Assembly: GCF_902459465.1 (NCBI RefSeq)
Contig: NC_047068.1
Span: 16,949,195 to 17,013,194 of the forward strand
Direction: 5' to 3'
Source of the DNA: Asterias rubens
Lineage: Eukaryota > Echinodermata > Asteroidea > Forcipulatida > Asteriidae
DNA: 64,000 nt
The position numbers and the translations under genes were made by a program. Every line of letters starts with the position of its first letter. Position 1 is the stretch's first letter. Shown here one piece after another: positions 34,301 through 53,235 of this stretch. The notes under the pieces were generated by a model. That model searched no databases and was not told the DNA's origin. It was given only the letters and a program-made list of their open reading frames with translations.

Positions 34301-37300
34301 TATTTGTACAGTAAAAGAGCAACTAATCAGAAAGAGCAGTTGAAAAATGCTTAAAGGCAGTGGACACTATTGGTTATTACTCAAAATAATTATTGGCATA
34401 AAACCTTATTTGGTAACGAGTTATGGGGAGAGGTTGATGGTATAACACATTGTGAGAAACGGCTCCCTCTGAAGTGACGTAGTTATCGAGAAAGAAGTAA
34501 TTTTCCACGAATTTGATTTCGAGACCTCAAGTTTAGAATTTGAGGTCTCGAAATCAAGCATCTGAAAGCACACAACTTCATGTGACAAGGGTGTTTTTTC
34601 TTTTACTATTATCTCGCAACTTCGACGATCGATTGAGCTCAAATGTTCACAGGTTTGTTATTTTATGTATATGTTGAGATACACCAATGAGAAGACTGGT
34701 CTTTGACAATTACCAATAGTGTCCACTGTCTTTAAACTGAGCATGCTAGAGGAGTAGTCTTCTAATGCCAATATTTAGGAATGTCTGGTTCAATGTACAT
34801 TGCTTTACTGAGTGATGGGCAGAAAATATGCATCTAACCTTGCAAAGTACAATACAAGTTTTTAATTGTAACAATAGCCGCTATAAGTTTCACGTATCAT
34901 ACCAGAAATAATACGCAAGCAATGCTATGTAAACATAGTTTACCTTCATTTTCTATTCTTCATTCTTCAGAACTGTCTTTCTATGAGGATTTATGGGATT
35001 AATTTTTATTATCTTAGTTTGAAAAGGAAAGTAGTTTTTCTTCAAGAAAGTTCCCGTACTAGTTTATGTCACAGGTTTTCACGACTAATTTTGTTGCGTT
35101 TGTTTTCTTTTGTTTTGTTTTTGGTTTACTGTGCCTTGAACACCCTTGTGGATATGTGCGCATTACAAGTCTATTAATATTATACGGGTGCATTCGATTA
35201 GCTTCCCTGGGTCGACCCCGATGTGGCAATTTTTTTTGTTTTTCCAGGACGAACGTGGGCACATATTTACCCCACGTTCGTCCTGGAAAAGTCGCCTATT
35301 TCGTTTTCCAAGACGAATGTGTGCAGGAGTTTACCCACGCTCCACCTGGAAAAAAAACCAGACACATCATCACGTGAGCCTTCCTGTTGTGACGTCAGTG
35401 CACCTCGGTCACTTGGGGCTGACCCGAGATGCACTGACGTCACAACGAGAAGGCTCACGTGATGATGCGTCTGGTTTTTTTTCCAGGTGGAGCGTGGGTA
35501 AACATCTGCACACGTTCGTACTGGAAAACAAAATAGGCGACTTTTCCAGGACGAACCTGGGGTAATTTATGTGCCCACGTTCGTCCTGGAAAAAAATAAA
35601 ATACGCCACATCGGGGTCAACCCAGGGAAGCTAATCGAATGCACCCCCTAACACGCGAATGAGACAAACTCATATATATACTTTAAGACGGTTCCCAAAA
35701 GTTGGGATATGCGCATGACTTCAGAATATGTGAGCGTTACAAGTCTTTACTATTAATAATATTATAACAGGAACAGGAAAGAGAAAAGTCTTGTAGCAGT
35801 AATGTAGTATTAGTAAATGCTGAATTTGAATGTTTTTGTTTGCAGCATACTGGGCCTAAAAAAACACATTGTACTTTGCTTATCTTTGGGTGCATTCAGT
35901 TCTGAGCTCATAATATAGAGCCAAAAAGTTTTGTTGTTTAGGCCTATGACGCAACATTGTTTTTTTTTAGATCTGAACCAGGATGTAATTAAGTGATCGT
36001 TATCGTCATTGTAAAAATTTGTATCAATGTAAGAGGAACAAGTGAAAATCATTTTTTACTATAATCAGATCTGTGTGCATACAGGACATATCAATGGCAA
36101 GATGTACTTTTGGTAATTACTCTACAAGTTAATGACCATAAAAACTTTACTTGGTAAGAGAGGTGGAGAGCTACTAAAAACACTGTCAAAAAACATTGTT
36201 AGTTTTGAATGATAGAGAAATAGGTGATTTTTTTACGCATAAATTTGAATCTGTATGAGGCTTCGGATATAAAGCCTTTCTCAGGCATCTGAAATGTTTT
36301 ATGCAACAACAGTGTTTTGTTCTTTCATTACTTACTTGCAACTTCAATGGACAATTGAGCCCAAATTTTCACAGTTTGGTATTGAAACAAGGTTTGGTAT
36401 TGTTGGGATGCAATAAGTGAGGATACTGGTCTTTAACAATCACCAAAAGTATACCCCGTCTTCGAAGGATATATAATCCAATAAAACTGTCATGGTAAAT
36501 TCATCTACCAGCCCTTTATACACTCAGGTTATACACGTATTACTGCATGTTTACCAAGTGGTTGTTATTCCTAATTAGAGTGATTATTTTAAATAAGTAA
36601 CATTATGTTGAACAAAGAAAAGTCGACTAGCGCGGGGCTTTAACCTGCGACCTCCAGATAAAAGTGTTAGCCGGTGATCTACCAACTGAGCTTGTTAGTC
36701 CTCTACATGTATGGATGTTGGTGGTGTCCCTGTTTTGTCAATATTTTTATTTCCCTTGTTGCTTATTACTTGATGCTTGAAATAAAAAGTTGCATTATCT
36801 ACATGTATGATCCCTCTGCAGCCGCTTCCGAGGTTGTGTCGTAAACTTGGGTGTTCACTGAGGCAACAAAGGCAATTGCATCCATGCCCCCTCTTTGCCA
36901 TGGTGCCCTTGCAATGCTCTAGCAGAAGTTAGAAATCCCTTGACACAGGAAAACAATGCCTTGGTGCCCTTACCTTTTCAAAAACGAAGCATACAGGCTT
37001 GTCTATGGCTGTACATCAATTAAAGCTAATGGCCATGATTGGCACCCCCAAACAAAGATGTTGACAAAATAGGGAGACCGCAAACATAGGGCTCAATAGC
37101 TCATCAGTTGGTAGAGCATCAGCACAATAATCTGGAGGTCGCAGGTTCAAGCCCCACTCTAGTTAATTTGTCTGTGTTCAATCCAAAATTCAAGTTTTTC
37201 TTTTAAACTCACCTGAAAAACGATTAGTGAGGTGACCTGGTGGAACTGACCGTCCGTCCCGTAGTAACCAGCTTTCCAAATTCCAGATTCTCTTGCAACT

Positions 37301-40300
37301 TCCCGCAAGACACAACCCGAGATGTAGGACATTTGGGAAGTTAGAGTTGCTATACTGAATAGAAGCAGGAGAAAGTAGCGGACATTTCTGCCTCCAATAC
37401 AGTTGTTTATCCACGAGCAATGGTGATCAAAGCGGTAGACACAGTGGTTACAATATGCTGGATCAGGAAGAAGGAGAAAATACAAATGAACGCACCAAAA
37501 GATAAGAAAATTTGTGCATGCAAAGAAAATCACTGATTTGTAGGGCGAAAGCATGTATATATTTAGTCTTGATTGGTGATGCTTGTTCTTGTATTACAAG
37601 AACATTTTTAAAAGCTGTTTTATAAAGAATTTTAAAAAGCTGTGCAGCAGAAAATTCCTTTGCTAAGCAAGAAATGAGTTGGGTACCAGTCACATCAATG
37701 GTAAAAGTACAGTATTTTGACAGGTAATCTATTTTTACTAAGCAAGAGTATTCTATTCTTAGCAAGTTTTTTGTGCTCACAGACTTTATGCAATTGGGCC
37801 CCACAGAACTCTAACTTTGGACTTGGACTCGAATGTTTGTCAATGTATTGTTAATACCTGAGACGGAAATTTGCATCCCTAGGATAAAGAATTTTAATTT
37901 AGGATTTACCCATACACCGTATGTGCTTGTGGGAATGTCGTGGCCGAGCGGTTAAGAGCACCGAATTCAAACTCTGGTGTTTCTGATCAGCAGAGTGTGG
38001 GTTCGAATCCCCAGCCGTGACACTTGTGTCCTTAAGCAAGACACATAACCATTGCGACGTCCTTCGGATGGGACGTAAAGCCTTTGGTCCCATGTGTTGT
38101 GAAAACGCATGTAAAAGAACCCAGTGCACTTATCGAAAAGAGAAGGGGTTCGCTCCGGTGTTCCTGGCTGGATTGGCAGCATATTGCGCAACAGCACCTT
38201 GTAAACCATTACATGGTGCTTAAGGATTAGGTCTTATATCTCAAAATTCACCCCACTCCTTGCAGTAATAATACCTGGCGCTTTGTATCCTTTGGCAAAA
38301 GGCGCGTTATAAATACGGTTATTATTATACTCGGTACTTTCCTGAGCTTCGTGGGTTCGAATCCCACCCGAGTAAAGTGCCTGCGATTTTGTTTACGGAA
38401 CTTGGGAATGTATTGTTAGTTAAAAGATGTTGCATAAAATGTCTAGAAGTAAACTGCTCACCACAATGCTTTGAACGTGCAGGTTTGACAAACTCACAGG
38501 TGCTGCAACGTACCCCTTCTTGATACATAACGCCATCATACGTAAACACATTGCTACATTCCTCATAGTTCTTCCTATCGATAACACCTGGGTCACTCCA
38601 GCAGCAGGTTGCAAAAATCAGGCCGTTCATCACCATGCCAATGAAGGGAGATATAACATGGATCGTCGACAGATTGTATTCCTTAGCCCTGGGGTAGATT
38701 TCTCTCAAAAATACTACAAATATTCCAGACAATATGATGACATACACAGCTTGTATGTAGTGGTTCCTGTTGGAAAGACAATGAAAGATGAGAAACCACA
38801 TTGGTTTGGATGGCCTCCAAGAAAAAGGAAATATTGGAATATTAAATACTGGGTTTCAGTGGTTGAAACCCCTATACTGAAACTGAATATGGTTGATTGG
38901 ATAAGATTACTTACAACGACTTGAAAGTACAAACAATAAACACATGAACAAACAATACATCTTTGATAGAAAAAACAAAGTATTCTTTGGAATTTAACTA
39001 AAAAGAAAAAGAAGACTTGTACAAAAAATTGTGTTTTTGTCTTATTATAAAATGTAACGAACAATCTCAATCGCTACCTCAGCAACATGTCATAAGAGAA
39101 TGGTGGCCCCCCCGCAGCCTACCCCCTTCTCACCCCCCCCCCTCTCACTTTTGAAAAATGCCCCCCCCCAAAAAAAAAAAAAAAAAAAAGAAAGAAAGAA
39201 AAAAAAGTCCTGGTTCTGCGCTCCCATCAACGCGTGGTTTTGAAATATCCAAATCTTTTGGATATTTTAATAGTCCTGTGGTTGATCCATTCTGTGTCAG
39301 AGACATAATTGTACATCAATAATGTGTGATCATTCTTTAAATACAATCATTTTACTTTTTCATGCGCCGACTGACCACTTGCAAAACCTTCAGAAAAAAA
39401 GATGTAAAAACAAAAAAGAAAGATCGCAGGACCACACAGTTTTTAGTTTGGGAAAGAGGACTTTTAGGGTGCTGTGGGACCTGTTTTGAGGGGGTTGCCA
39501 TGCCATTTGCAAAATGTCCACATGATCCGTTTATCACTAAAATAAATGGTGCCTGAAGAGGTTAAAAATACTGTTCTGCCCAGTGCAAAATGGAATGTAG
39601 GTTTACCTTGTGAAAAACACATGTGTGATGAGATTGCTCAGGCGAAGCTGCACTTGACTTGGCAGACAGATCCGAAGTATGAACACTGCTGTCTAGAACA
39701 ATAATACAGGGTGAGTCAAAACGAAGTTGACCGAGATTTATGATTTAAAAACAAAACAACAACTGACACTCAAAACTCAAGTGAACCACATAAACAAGCA
39801 TTCTTTTCTGCTTATCTGAAAGAAAAAAAGAATTAAACAAATTGATTTCAAAGAGAAGTTATGCCTGTTTTACTAAAGGCACTCATGTTTGTAGCTGTCT
39901 ATGGAATGTTACTGGTAATGCATGACTGAATCTACATAAGTAGCAAAGGGTATAATTTGCTTACTTTACATTTGTTTTGTCAAGTATTGTAAAATTACAG
40001 CTTGCAAAATGAGTACCTTAATTAAAATAGACATCCTCTTAGGAATGATCAATTTCTTTCATTTGTTATATTTCTAATAAGCAGAAGAGTGTCTGTTATG
40101 CTTTACTGAACTTTTGAGTGGCATTTGTTTGTTGTGAAAAACATCACCAATCACGGTCAAATTCTTGACACGCCCTGTAAAAGCAAATCATGAAGTCATT
40201 GTGTGCAGCAAAATGCGTTTCCAACGAACAACTCATCAAATGGTAGCAACTGGGTGTCATTTGCACTGAAGCAAATTGTCAATTCTTCAGTGACCTCGGT

Positions 40301-40754
40301 ACTCTCTATGAATCAAGTTAAGGTACAGCTTTGGAGTTGCTGTCAACAAGACTGCTTGATGAAGTGAGTAAATTAAATCGCTGTTAAAGTGACACGTTGC
40401 CTAAGATCAGGCAAGTTGGTAAATAAAAAAGCGTTCGAAAATGTTTGTTTCTAAGATAAGAGACAGATATTTTAAAAGTAAAATATAATGATCAACACAA
40501 ATATGCCTCAAAAGTGTTGGTTTTCCTCTTACTTTACAAACTAACATGGTTGGCCATTTCAAAAATTTGACTCCACAAGGTGGCATGCCTTGTTAGTTCA
40601 AGCTCTATAGCTAAAAACAAACCTGTACTGTTGCTTGGCGAATCTTTCCAATAATACCATGGCGATGATATTCACTGTCTCCCAATAAAATGACATAGCT
40701 TGCCAACAGGAAGAAAACCATGTACGCAATTATCAACGTCAGAAAATCTGCCAT
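22080..40754 (-). CDS. ZDHHC4: ZDHHC4-like palmitoyltransferase, five coding exons
   Basis: Coding exons in order: 40754-40623, 39692-39607, 38766-38462, 37457-37213, 22376-22080; phases 0, 2, 1, 0 match at every joint, giving 354 residues (human ZDHHC4 has 344). It transfers palmitate to protein cysteines at the secretory membranes. Visible: N-terminal membrane anchor; further spans; the Cys-rich domain starting [15 protein letters not shown], crossing an intron, with the catalytic DHHC at residues 185-188; two more spans; and the TTxE-type motif TTNE at about 295-298. The C-terminus ends in a short hydrophobic tail ([10 protein letters not shown]), like the human protein. The joint at 37213/22376 is supported by phase and by the family alignment ([10 protein letters not shown] against the human FLIQ-YLFLTFP). 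The start is chosen at MADFLTL; a 5' leader acceptor ends at about 40771. The last intron (about 14.8 kb) contains three other genes. Confidence 0.9.
23256..25342 (+). CDS. Seven-span membrane protein with N-terminal CxxC pairs, paralogue 1
   Basis: Exons 23256-23637 and 24252-25342, joined in phase 1 (ATA G|GC GTC), give 490 residues. The start is the MADCKAST methionine, because the paralogues begin alike; an upstream in-frame ATG-less extension is ignored. N-terminal part: acidic dileucine motif DSIPLL (11-16), aromatic block [15 protein letters not shown] (31-45), CHRC (57-60) and CVVC (105-108). Exon 2 opens with RWNHCGS and has about seven hydrophobic spans, conserved stretches [40 protein letters not shown] and FWDRIISF, then a last span near [19 protein letters not shown]. 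The N-terminus is predicted cytosolic. Layout resembles gustatory-receptor-like proteins, but I cannot name the family. It lies inside the last ZDHHC4 intron on the opposite strand. Confidence 0.85.
23925..24115 (+). mobile_element. tRNA-derived SINE, family S
   Basis: Opens AGTCTAGTTGGGAAGACACT, has a perfect B-box-like GGTTCGAATCCCACCCGAG, then a body with CAGGACTCGGGAAAGTA and a TACAGTG-type segment. Copies: 32480, 38335, 57537, 60115. It lies in the intron of paralogue 1, about 140 bp before exon 2. Confidence 0.75.
25343..26107. other. Spacer between paralogues 1 and 2
   Basis: No coding frame or clear repeat. It must hold the 3' end of paralogue 1 and the promoter of paralogue 2. An AATAAA is seen only near 25957, close to the next gene. 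Confidence 0.5.
26108..28664 (+). CDS. Seven-span membrane protein with N-terminal CxxC pairs, paralogue 2
   Basis: Exons 26108-26474 and 27556-28664, joined in phase 1 (ATT G|GT GTG), give 491 residues. N-terminus: dileucine motif EYRPLL (10-15), [15 protein letters not shown] (40-54), CHIC (66-69), CAVC (100-103). Exon 2 opens with [12 protein letters not shown] and carries seven likely spans; the second half keeps [54 protein letters not shown] and the last span [20 protein letters not shown] longer open frame beginning at 27222 is misleading: its first 111 or so codons are the MITE at 27113-27499 plus intron, and the true exon starts after TGTTACAG at 27555. The intron also carries a family A MITE. 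Confidence 0.87.
26511..26801. mobile_element. TTAA-type MITE, family A, diverged, in intron of paralogue 2
   Basis: Ends TTAAAAGCACTTGGCAC and GTGCCTAGTGCCTTTAA are inverted copies of the family A ends. The interior is shortened by about 90 bp. Confidence 0.7.
27113..27499. mobile_element. TTAA-type palindromic MITE, family B
   Basis: Ends TTAAAGGAACACGTTGCC and GGCAACGTGTTCCTTTAA. The arms pair along almost the whole 387 bp, with ACGGTTTTCCTTTTAC mirrored by GTAAAAGGAAAACCACG, around a turn at TTTTTGACTCCC. It ends 56 bp before the exon 2 acceptor of paralogue 2. A broken copy is at 40384-40612. Confidence 0.85.
28827..28832 (+). terminator. Poly(A) signal of paralogue 2
   Basis: AATAAA 163 bp after the stop, just before the MITE at 28851. 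Confidence 0.55.
28851..29129. mobile_element. TTAA-type MITE, family A, diverged
   Basis: Starts TTAAAAGCACTGAACATATTGG and ends GTGTCCAGTGCCTTTAA, with inner blocks shared with other copies (TTGACTTGGTGTATCTTAAC; AAAACTATGTTACTTCGGAG). Confidence 0.7.
31233..33662 (+). CDS. Seven-span membrane protein with N-terminal CxxC pairs, paralogue 3
   Basis: Exons 31233-31656 and 32599-33662, joined in phase 1 (ATC G|GT GTT), give 495 residues. N-terminus: EYIPLL (11-16), [15 protein letters not shown] (48-62), CPSC (75-78), CVVC (119-122). Exon 2 opens with [12 protein letters not shown] and has about seven spans, with [54 protein letters not shown] and last span [17 protein letters not shown]. 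It is the most diverged of the three in exon 1 length and in the loop after the fifth span. The intron holds a POU-like repeat cluster and a SINE that ends a few tens of bases before the acceptor. A second possible start, MEEGRP two codons in, cannot be excluded. Confidence 0.87.
31990..32445 (+). repeat. Interspersed repeat with four TGCATATGCAA motifs and GC-rich linkers
   Basis: Motif TGCATATGCAA at 32037, 32322, 32387 and 32418, separated by GTCCGGGCGGACAC-type linkers, in units of about 31-34 bp in the second cluster. TGCATATGCA is the palindromic half-site pair used by POU (Oct) dimers. It may be enhancer-like or only a tandem duplication; binding is inference. It is in the intron of paralogue 3. 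Confidence 0.6.
32480..32580 (+). mobile_element. tRNA-derived SINE fragment, family S
   Basis: AGCTGGTATGACACTGCTCTAGAATTGC, then GGATTCGAATCCCACCCGAG. Same family and orientation as the copy in the matching intron of paralogue 1. It ends near 32580, about 20 bp before the exon 2 acceptor. Confidence 0.7.
33795..34110 (+). mobile_element. tRNA-derived SINE, family L, decayed
   Basis: Head GGCGTGGTCTTGGTTGAGCGG, a CAGCAGAGTGTGGGTTTAAATCC block and CTTGAGCAAGGCACTAACC, close to the family L element at 37934. The later part repeats a GGGGTAACACTTTTTCAG segment. Confidence 0.6.
34351..34735. mobile_element. TTAA-type palindromic MITE, family A, complete
   Basis: Best copy: TTAAAGGCAGTGGACACTA at the left, GTGTCCACTGTCTTTAA at the right, TTAA on both sides, 385 bp. 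The central dyad reads CGAGACCTCAAGTTTAGAAT and its complement. The copy lies in the ZDHHC4 intron after paralogue 3. Confidence 0.88.
35186..35646. mobile_element. 461-bp near-perfect palindrome, hAT-like MITE
   Basis: The left arm begins GGGTGCATTCGATTAGCTTC and the right end is its complement. The arms match almost base for base to a short turn at about 35410-35420. A short relative with the same ends is at 55763-55885. Frames open on both strands through this region are only the palindrome. No clear target duplication here. The RNA would fold into a very long hairpin. Confidence 0.85.
36100..36460. mobile_element. Decayed family A MITE
   Basis: Shares GGTAATTACTC, CAATTGAGCCCAAATTTTCACAG and GACTGGTCTTTAACAATCACC-type blocks with other copies, without clean ends. 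Confidence 0.5.
36615..36710 (-). mobile_element. tRNA-like SINE head, family G
   Basis: Minus strand shows AGCTCAGTTGGTAGATCACC and GGTCGCAGGTTAAAGCCCC at tRNA spacing. It cannot be a working tRNA because the sequence outside the boxes does not pair. Confidence 0.55.
37084..37190 (+). mobile_element. tRNA-like SINE head, family G
   Basis: GGGCTCAATAGCTCATCAGTTGGTAGAGC and GGAGGTCGCAGGTTCAAGCC, followed by a TGTGTTCAATCCAAAATTC tail. It ends 20 bp from the ZDHHC4 exon donor at 37211. Confidence 0.6.
37934..38337 (+). mobile_element. tRNA-derived SINE, family L, full length
   Basis: Head GTCGTGGCCGAGCGGTTAAG, B-box-like GTGGGTTCGAATCCCC, body with GGGACGTAAAGCC, GTAAAAGAACCCAGTGCAC and GGTGTTCCTGGCTGGATT, and a tail CGCGTTATAAATACGGTTATT(ATT). 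Lies in a ZDHHC4 intron. Its tail runs into a family S piece at about 38335-38420. Confidence 0.8.
38335..38420 (+). mobile_element. Family S SINE fragment
   Basis: GTGGGTTCGAATCCCACCCGAG followed by GTGCCTGCGATTTTG and an ACTTGGGAATGTA block, as in the copy at 23925. Confidence 0.65.
39110..39205. repeat. Poly-C / poly-A low-complexity stretch
   Basis: Runs of C (CCCCCCCCC) followed by a long A/AAAG run, in the ZDHHC4 intron before the exon ending at 38766. Hard to sequence and assemble correctly. Confidence 0.85.
40384..40612. mobile_element. Family B MITE, broken copy
   Basis: Starts TTAAAGTGACACGTTGCC and continues ATGATCAACACAAATATGCC and GTTGGTTTTCCTCTTAC, matching the left arm of 27113-27499; the right arm is mostly gone. 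It ends at about 40612, next to the ZDHHC4 exon 1 donor at 40621. Confidence 0.65.
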
Positions 40755-42989
40755 TTGTTATTAGTCGGCCCTGAAAAGAAATCATAAAAAAAAGTAAATT
40801 TAAATAAAGGTTTCCCAAAAATTGATGCGGGTTTTGATAAATGAAAATGGAATTCTCCTTTTATGGTATAATTCAATGCTTTGTGACCTTTACTTAAAAA
40901 TATTGTGCTTGAATTATATTTTTTATAGAACATTCATATTCATAAAAACAAACTTTTCAATTTCATTGCATTTCACTACATTCTATATTAATATACTATT
41001 CTGGTTATAAAACTTAAAAGCCAGGCCCTCTAATCTAAAAAAAATAAATATAGAATAAACAAACTTAGTCTTTAAATTAAAGCCAAGCCCAATGCAATAA
41101 TAATGGAAAGAAAACAATCGTAAGAATTGAAAAGAAGTTTCAGTTTTAAGTGGGAGGGAAAGAAAATCCAAGAGACTTGTTCAAAGGAAAATCCTCATAA
41201 TAATATTATAGTATAGACTGATGAACACCCAAACCACATGTCCACGAAACATGGGTAGTGTACACTCGACTTTGGTTTGGTGCATTCCCTGCATGTGTGC
41301 ACTCATTGCTAAAAAATGTACTAACTAAGCTAGCGTTTCAGTACGCAGATAGCAAGAAGAATGTTAAAAAATCAAATTCTACGGACGGTCACACTTCGAT
41401 AATACGAAGGACAGTTGGAACATTATATAGTTTAACACTTTATCCAGCATTTACAATATCATTTAAAAAGACAAACATTAAATGGAGAAAAGGGAAGTTC
41501 ACCTCACAGGGAGAGCGCAACTGTTTTGCAGACGACTTTCATTTCATGAATCTATTTTCATCGGTCAACAGTAACAGCGCCCTCAAGTGTTAAAAAAAGT
41601 AAACAAAAAATAATCACTGAACTATCGATGAAAAACAGCTACAGCTAGCTCAGCAGGTCAACTCGTTTATTTCTCAACAATCTAAAAGGTAAAGTAATAT
41701 AGAATAGAAAGAAAGTATTAAATTGAAGTAAACATTAACTATTATTTTGTCTGATAAGTATACTGATATAGTTGCGATAACGTAACCCTCCTCCCGACGG
41801 CCGCCAGTTATCGCAACTAATTTTGCCTAAATTTAGTGCTGACTTCAGATCAGATTTTATCTGGGCATGCTGGCCGGGCATACATCCTTAATTCTATTTA
41901 AACCCCCATTACTTTGGTACATGACCGAGTCTACATCTATTTACATGTATCCTCCACTTACCAGTTCTCACGCTATTTATGCCCTTTTCTTTGAATTGGG
42001 AAAAAAATAATGAAAAATGATGCCATATATCAACCGATGCCCTAATTATCTTTATTTGTTAATATGAAGTTTGCAAACATATATTAAAACTTGATGGACA
42101 TTGATTGAAATGTTCACACCACACAACGATCTTCGATGACTTCAACTGGCCTCATTTGTTTCGAGTTTTTCCTGTGTTCACGGCAAACGAGAAAGTATGG
42201 TTTCCCGGTGAAGCCATACATGGAAGAAACATCTGCAGTGACTACAAGTGTTCTTTGAGACTCTTAGTATGACTCTATAGCCAGCAGTTGCCTTCATTTT
42301 ACTAAAAAAAAAATTATTAAATTTTCAAAATTACCATGGTAACTTGCAAAAAATTAAAAAAAATTATAAAAATATAAAATGTGTGAATAATTACTGGCTT
42401 TTAAATCTGGTTTTGTTTTTTTTTCTTTTTTTTTCTTCTTAATATTTACAATAAAGCGTATTTAAATAAACAGTGATAATTGAATCAACAAGCTGATGTT
42501 TAAATTTTAATATTAATAATAATATTGATATGAGGGTTAAAAAATAAAAATCTCCAAAAATATTAGAAAATGATATAAGGCACATGGCTTCTTTAAGCCT
42601 CTGTATTTTTTTTTCAGAAAGCTCAGCAAAACATTCAGTCACATGATTTTGATCATCATGAATTGTGAATTGAAATAGTGTGTGATGAAACTTTTTCGGT
42701 GGGCAAATATTTTTATATGGCCTCAACATTATGACATGTTTTTGAACCTTGTAGAAATGCCTAAAATACCAAACCTTTTGCGTTTACAAGTGCAAATGAC
42801 TAGTGGAGCCTTACGTGTTTCTAAGTTTTGGTCAAGGGAGAGGAGACTCTTTGCTTGGCAAATAAAACCACACAATTTTTATCTAGGGACTGTTTACATC
42901 GCGCACAGAGAGGTAAAAGATTTGCACGATTTTAGGGACACCTCGAAAACAGGACCTCCTACGATATCTCTTTTTTTTATGCCAGCAAG
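40755..42989. other. Region between divergent ZDHHC4 and ADPRH genes
   Basis: No convincing coding exon. It should contain the ZDHHC4 leader exon (an acceptor ending at about 40771 implies one upstream) and the promoters of both genes. The open frame at 41258-41593 has no recognisable feature. Confidence 0.5.
41770..41818. repeat. Short palindromic MITE, AGTTGCGATAA family
   Basis: AGTTGCGATAACGTAACC at the left and GTTATCGCAACT at the right, with CTCCTCCCGACGGCC between. A longer copy is at 55471-55554. Confidence 0.7.
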
Positions 42990-51424
<8,435 letters not shown>

Positions 51425-51725
51425 CAGTATGGGTCGGACTGTAGAATGGTCCCCTGTCTTATTCCAAGGATTTTCCTCAGAGGGACAGGATACCTCTGGT
51501 AATAGACCCTTCCAATGAAATATGTAAATTGCACTCAGCGCGTGCGCACTAACGTTTTGGTTGGCAAAATGAGGGAGTATCGCGCTGTTTTGTACATGGC
51601 TAACAGGTGCGTGACGCAGACGCGATTGCGCGTCTACTTAGTGCACAACTCTATGGCGTTTGCCAACCAACAGGGTCTGTACGCATGCGTGAATGTTGTT
51701 AGCATATTTCATGGGAAGGGTTCAT

Positions 51726-52060
51726 TGTCAAAGACCAGTATTCTTACTTAGTGTATCCCAAAAATTTATAAAATGACAACTGTGAACATTTTGGCTCAAT
51801 TGGTCACTGAGGTTGCAAGAGAGTAATAACAGAAAAATACCCTTGTTGCACAATCTTTCTTCAGATACCTAACAAAGACTTCAGGTTTGAAGTCTTTTAT
51901 TATTTGAGTGAGATATTACGTCTTTCTCAAAAACTATGTTACTTCAGGTGGAGCCGTGTTTTCACAATGTTTCATACTGTCGACAGCTCTCCTGTGCTTG
52001 TTAACAAGTTTTTCTGCCAATAATTATTTTGAGTAATTACCAATACACCACATGTAGGAC
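51726..52060. mobile_element. Family A MITE, decayed
   Basis: GTCAAAGACCAGTATTCTTAC, GGCTCAATTGGTCACTGAGG and AAAACTATGTTACTTCAGG, no clean ends. Confidence 0.55.
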
Positions 52061-52884
52061 TTTCTGAAATTATCAACAATGACAACTGTGAAGTGAAAGA
52101 TAAAATGTGCAATAGTTTTCTAAGAATCGTGTTGAGATTAAAATAATTTGAATGATGCCGAAAAGGTATGCAACTTAGCTTCTCACCTCGTTTTTGGTTA
52201 TTAAGTAACTGTTTATTATGGTTATTAAGTACATTATAGAGTAGAGATTACAAGTTATTGAATGATTTTAATATAAAACACTAACCTATTTACATATATT
52301 TTAGATAATGATCACTCTTTAACAAAATTTCTATACATGATGAGCCAGTTATAAAATTGCTTGGAATTAAAAACAATTTTTTGTACAAGATTATTTTACA
52401 TTGTTGAATGTGATTTATTTGATCTGTGCTCTTACTAACAAACCCAAGTAAAAGGCAGGGTATACTTTCGAATCACTGCCTGCAATACGCGCTGCTCATA
52501 AAATGCAGGTTAAAGGCCAATTAAGCTGCATTTCCACTGAGTATGCGGATCCTAATAAGCCTGAGCCCAAGCCGAACTTTGAGAAAGGCACCCAGGTCTG
52601 GCGATCATGTTGACAGAGCTGTCAACATTTACATCTTGCAATCAACAGTCAAGGAGATTTTGTCCAACAAACAGGGAGATACTTAGAAAATACATTCAAC
52701 ATAATGGGGAAAATTTTCAATAACCAGGAAGACTTTTAAATGTGATCATCAGAACATGGGGCGCTTCGTTTAATTGCAGGGAACTTTATGCAGAACCAGG
52801 GAGAGTGTAGCAGCTCTGCCATTGATAAATATTTATATATCCCTGGTGATACTGATTGTTACTTTAATATGACAGGCCTGGAAT

Positions 52885-53215
52885 TACACAGAATTAGGCC
52901 TCTCAGGCCTGTATGCTTTGTTTTGAAAGGACAAGGGCACCAAGGCAATTAATCCTCGGTAAAGGGCACCCTATGAGGAAATTGTAAAGTTCTACTGGAG
53001 CATTCCTAGGGCACCAAGGCAATGGCCAGGGTAGGGGGCATGGATGCCTCCGTAAAGTATCAGGCCTGGTCTCTGTTGCCCTATCTATTGGCCACTGGTC
53101 CCCCTTTATAAAGTTTCAATAGACTGTAAGATTTTATAATTCAAGTGCCCTTTGCAAAATGAAAATGGCCTTGCCCTCTCATAGATGAAATTCCAGGCCA
53201 GTATGCTGTACATTG
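52885..53215. repeat. GGACAAGGGCACCAAGGC dispersed repeat
   Basis: GGCCTGGAATTACACAG at the left and TGAAATTCCAGGCC at the right are inverted ends; the interior carries GGGCACCAAGGCAAT and GGTAAAGGGCACCCTA. Related copies: 24147, 36890, 59413, 60905. Confidence 0.65.
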
Positions 53216-53235
53216 GCTTTCTTCAAGAACAATCT

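Larger units (their letters stand above)
51425..53235. other. Region between ADPRH and the next gene
   Basis: Holds a decayed family A MITE (51726-52060), an AT-rich stretch, and a GCACCAAGGCAAT repeat family (52890-53215). No gene seen. Confidence 0.55.

Noticed and set aside
35066..35609. Several open frames on both strands
   Set aside because: All are products of the 461-bp palindrome and lack codon or domain signals.
41258..41593. 111-residue open frame between ZDHHC4 and ADPRH
   Set aside because: No domain, no splice partner, ordinary AT-rich composition; length is within chance.
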